Below are positions 13,590 through 15,409 of a DNA stretch of 15,409 nucleotides, one piece after another (position 1 is the first letter of the stretch; each line of letters opens with the position of its first letter). The position numbers and the translations under genes were made by a program. This stretch comes from Verrucomicrobiota bacterium. GTDB taxonomy: Bacteria > Verrucomicrobiota > Verrucomicrobiae > Chthoniobacterales > UBA10450. Under the pieces are notes generated by a model. The model was not told the DNA's origin and did no database searches. It saw only the letters and a program-made list of their open reading frames with translations. Where the stretch lies: assembly GCA_003219495.1 (NCBI GenBank), contig QHOZ01000009.1:1-15409 (forward strand), read 5' to 3'.

Positions 13590-14153
13590 TTAAATCATGC
13601 CGAGCTTCATTCGCCCGGCTTCGCTGATCATGTTCTGGTTCCACGGCGGGTCCCAGACCAATTGCACATCGGCCTCATCCACGCCGTCGATCGACAGAAT
13701 TTTGCTTTGCGCGTCGTGCGCGATCGCCGGGCCCATTCCGCAACCCGGCGCGGTCAGCGTCATTTTCACTTCAACCTTCGTGCCGCCGTCATCTTTCTTT
13801 GTCAGGCGACAATCGTAAACCAAACCAAGATCGACAATGTTCACTGGAATTTCCGGGTCGTAACATTGCTTGAGCTGGTTCCAAACGTCGTCTTCGGAAA
13901 CCGCGCCGTTCGTTTTTGCCGCGGTGGATTTTTCTTTCGCTTCACTCTTCGGTTTCTCCAAACCGAGCGCGTCCAAATCTTTCTCCGCGACCTGCGACAA
14001 ACCATATGCCGTCGCAATCGTGTAATTTCCGCCGAGCGCCTGCGTGATCACGCCCTTCGTTCCCGCCGGAACCGTGTATTTCTGCCCGGCCGGAATCAAA
14101 ATCACCTCCAGCTCGCGCGTCGTTTCGAATTCTTGGTCTTTATACGATGACAT
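13590..14153 (-). CDS. sufT: Fe-S cluster assembly protein SufT (DUF59/MIP18 C-terminal domain)
   Basis: SufT helps mature iron-sulfur proteins in the cytosol. The 187-residue protein has the SufT-specific N-terminal region (ELEVILIPAGQKYTVPAGTK, GNYTIATAYGLSQVAEKD), a Lys/Glu/Ala linker (about 66-84), and the DUF59 domain: VWNQLKQCYDPEIPVNIVDL then GLVYDCRL (90-117), MTLTAPGCGMGPAIA (131-145), and VWDPPWNQNMISEAGRMKLG (166-185). Cys97 and Cys138 are candidate cluster or metal ligands; Cys138 in the APGCGMG motif is the conserved one. Length and domain order agree with SufT rather than the shorter PaaD-like or lone DUF59 proteins. It is read from ATG 14153 and lies 71 bases downstream of the E2 gene. 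No other suf genes are in the window. Confidence 0.93.
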   Translation of the reverse strand: MSSYKDQEFETTRELEVILIPAGQKYTVPAGTKGVITQALGGNYTIATAYGLSQVAEKDLDALGLEKPKSEAKEKSTAAKTNGAVSEDDVWNQLKQCYDPEIPVNIVDLGLVYDCRLTKKDDGGTKVEVKMTLTAPGCGMGPAIAHDAQSKILSIDGVDEADVQLVWDPPWNQNMISEAGRMKLGMI

Positions 14154-14199
14154 CGGATTTGAAACTTACGCGCACGAAACACAATCGCAACGTTGTAGC

Positions 14200-14219
14200 T
14201 GCCGCCGTCTCAGGCGGCA
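14200..14219. repeat. Hairpin between the E2 gene and sufT
   Basis: TGCCGCC and GGCGGCA (seven-base arms, 14200-14206 and 14213-14219) enclose the six-base loop GTCTCA, five bases past the E2 stop codon. It is GC-rich with no T-run, so it is either a weak terminator or a REP-like dispersed element. The other palindrome near 12079 is also GCCGCC-based, but they are not clear copies. Confidence 0.45.
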
Positions 14220-14224
14220 AAGGA

Positions 14225-15409
14225 TCAAAGCTTCTTCGGATCTTCGAGCAGCTCGATCACGCGCTTGAGCAAGCGCCCCGCGCCGCCGCCATCGAGACTG
14301 CGGTGATCGAAGCTCAACGTGACTTGCGCTTCGGTTTTCGGGACGAATTCTTTTTTCGTTTCATCCCACGACGGCGTTTTCTTTCCAACACCGAGACCAA
14401 GAATCATTGTTTGATCGGGCAGGGGAATCGGCGTGCCCCAATCGAGACCGAACGTTCCAAAGTTCGAAACGGAAGCGATTCCACCGGAAGTCATTTCGGT
14501 CGTCAGTCGTCGACGACGCGCAAGATCGACAAGCTCCGCATATTTCGTCGTCAAATCGGCGAGTGATGTTTTGTCGGCGTTGCGAATCACCGGAACCATA
14601 ATTCCTTCGCCGGCTTCGACCGCGAGTCCGATGTCGATGGATTGCGATCCGATCGCGCGTCCGCCGATCAATCGCGCGGCTGCATTCGGTTGTTCGGCTA
14701 AGGCGAGAGCAAGCGCGCGCAATGCGTAAAGCGCCGGGCCGGGTTTGGGATCACGTGATTGTCGATCTTGCAGAACGGGATCGAGATTAACGGCGACGCC
14801 AACGGTCGCGAGCGGCCGCGTCCAGCTGCGTCGCATCGCATCCGCAACACCGGTGCGTATGGCGCTCGGTTTTTCCGCGGGTTGCGATTCGATCGAGCTG
14901 AGAAAATTTTCGAGATCTTTGATCGTCACGCGACCGGCGGTTCCGGTTCCCGCAATTCCCGCGAGATCTGCATTGGTCAGTTGCAATTCCGCCATGCGCG
15001 CGCGCACTCGCGGCGAAAGATATCCCGCGCCTTTCGCGCTCGCGGGAACTGGAAGCCCGCCGCGCCCGACTTCCGCGCTCGTCGCGACTTGCGGAAGATC
15101 GACATCGTCCACTTGGAAATGCGAACCCGCGGCGCTTCCGTTTCCGCTTTTCGCGGCGGCTTCTTCCTGCCGACCGGGAATTTCTTTTGCAACGTCGCCT
15201 TTCGGTTGTTCGGGCGCGCGTTTTTGAAATCGCGCCGCGTCCGCCTCGCTTGCTTCGACATAACCGAGCACCGCGCCGACCGGATACGTTCCTTTCACTT
15301 CCGCGTCGATTTTCGCGATTTCGCCTGGGCACGGCGTGGTCACGCCCATCACGGCTTTGTCGGTTTCGACTTCGATGATTTCCTGATCGGCCGAAACTTT
15401 GTCGCCCGG
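14225..15409 (-). CDS. Lipoyl-dependent 2-oxo acid dehydrogenase E2 acyltransferase (5' end outside window)
   Basis: The E2 core enzyme of a 2-oxo acid dehydrogenase complex transfers acyl groups from lipoate to CoA. The open frame starts beyond the right edge; 394 residues are visible. The lipoyl domain is cut, but its attachment lysine remains in VETDKAVMGV (Lys18 of the visible part). After an Ala/Glu-rich linker come the E3-binding peripheral domain (about 130-170: YLSPRVRARMAELQL, GTGTAGRVTIKDLENFL) and the catalytic domain ending in TLSFDHRSLDGGGAGRLL, which has the His and Asp of the HxxxDG site (His369, Asp373). SNFGTFGLDWGTPIPLPDQT is also typical. Pyruvate, 2-oxoglutarate and branched-chain E2 cannot be separated without the missing part and neighbours; a pyruvate-type reading is the default. 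It ends 71 bases before sufT. Confidence 0.9.
   Translation of the reverse strand, partial: PGDKVSADQEIIEVETDKAVMGVTTPCPGEIAKIDAEVKGTYPVGAVLGYVEASEADAARFQKRAPEQPKGDVAKEIPGRQEEAAAKSGNGSAAGSHFQVDDVDLPQVATSAEVGRGGLPVPASAKGAGYLSPRVRARMAELQLTNADLAGIAGTGTAGRVTIKDLENFLSSIESQPAEKPSAIRTGVADAMRRSWTRPLATVGVAVNLDPVLQDRQSRDPKPGPALYALRALALALAEQPNAAARLIGGRAIGSQSIDIGLAVEAGEGIMVPVIRNADKTSLADLTTKYAELVDLARRRRLTTEMTSGGIASVSNFGTFGLDWGTPIPLPDQTMILGLGVGKKTPSWDETKKEFVPKTEAQVTLSFDHRSLDGGGAGRLLKRVIELLEDPKKL

Overview
The window looks like a bacterial chromosome segment, most likely Verrucomicrobiota of the soil Chthoniobacterales/Spartobacteria type. That is an inference from gene content (a TMTC-like membrane/TPR protein, a HAF-repeat secreted protein, Thr-Pro-rich secreted proteins, a small AP2-like protein, an HTTM protein) and from a GC content that looks somewhat above 50%. 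No rRNA, tRNA, CRISPR array, phage gene or transposase was seen.

Layout. 1-845 (-): a secreted PRC-barrel protein running off the left edge. 933-2698 (-): a TMTC-like membrane/TPR gene split by a frameshift. 2721-3521 (+): a secreted L,D-transpeptidase starting only 22 bases from the divergent TMTC start. 3559-3816 (+): a small basic AP2-like protein whose stop codon overlaps that of the convergent rsmA. 3813-5150 (-): rsmA fused to a C-terminal Nudix hydrolase domain. 5337-7291 (+): a transketolase whose middle is replaced by an inverted, diverged piece of a transketolase C-terminus. 7300-9300 (-): rplI-dnaB, adjacent with no gap, behind a plausible sigma70-type promoter; DnaB seems to lack about 15 residues of its N-terminal domain. 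9460-10407 (+): a secreted Thr-Pro-rich protein. 10611-12052 (+): a HAF-repeat, Pro-rich protein carrying tandem six-cysteine repeats, broken in repeat 1. A 30-base perfect palindrome separates it from an overlapping HTTM gene pair (12092-13523, -). 13590-14153 (-): sufT. 14225-15409 (-): a lipoyl-dependent 2-oxo acid dehydrogenase E2 running off the right edge.

How the genes relate. Housekeeping functions (RsmA, L9, DnaB, transketolase, SufT, E2) alternate with secreted or membrane accessory genes. The two most notable points are (1) the exactly spaced CxCC-x12-C-x6-C-x10-C repeat in the HAF protein, a module I do not recognise, and (2) damage to four genes in about 10 kb: the TMTC frameshift, the inverted patch in transketolase, an in-frame gap in DnaB, and a deletion in the Cys repeats. 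dnaB and transketolase are core genes, so mis-assembly or strain mixing must be excluded before these are read as biology.
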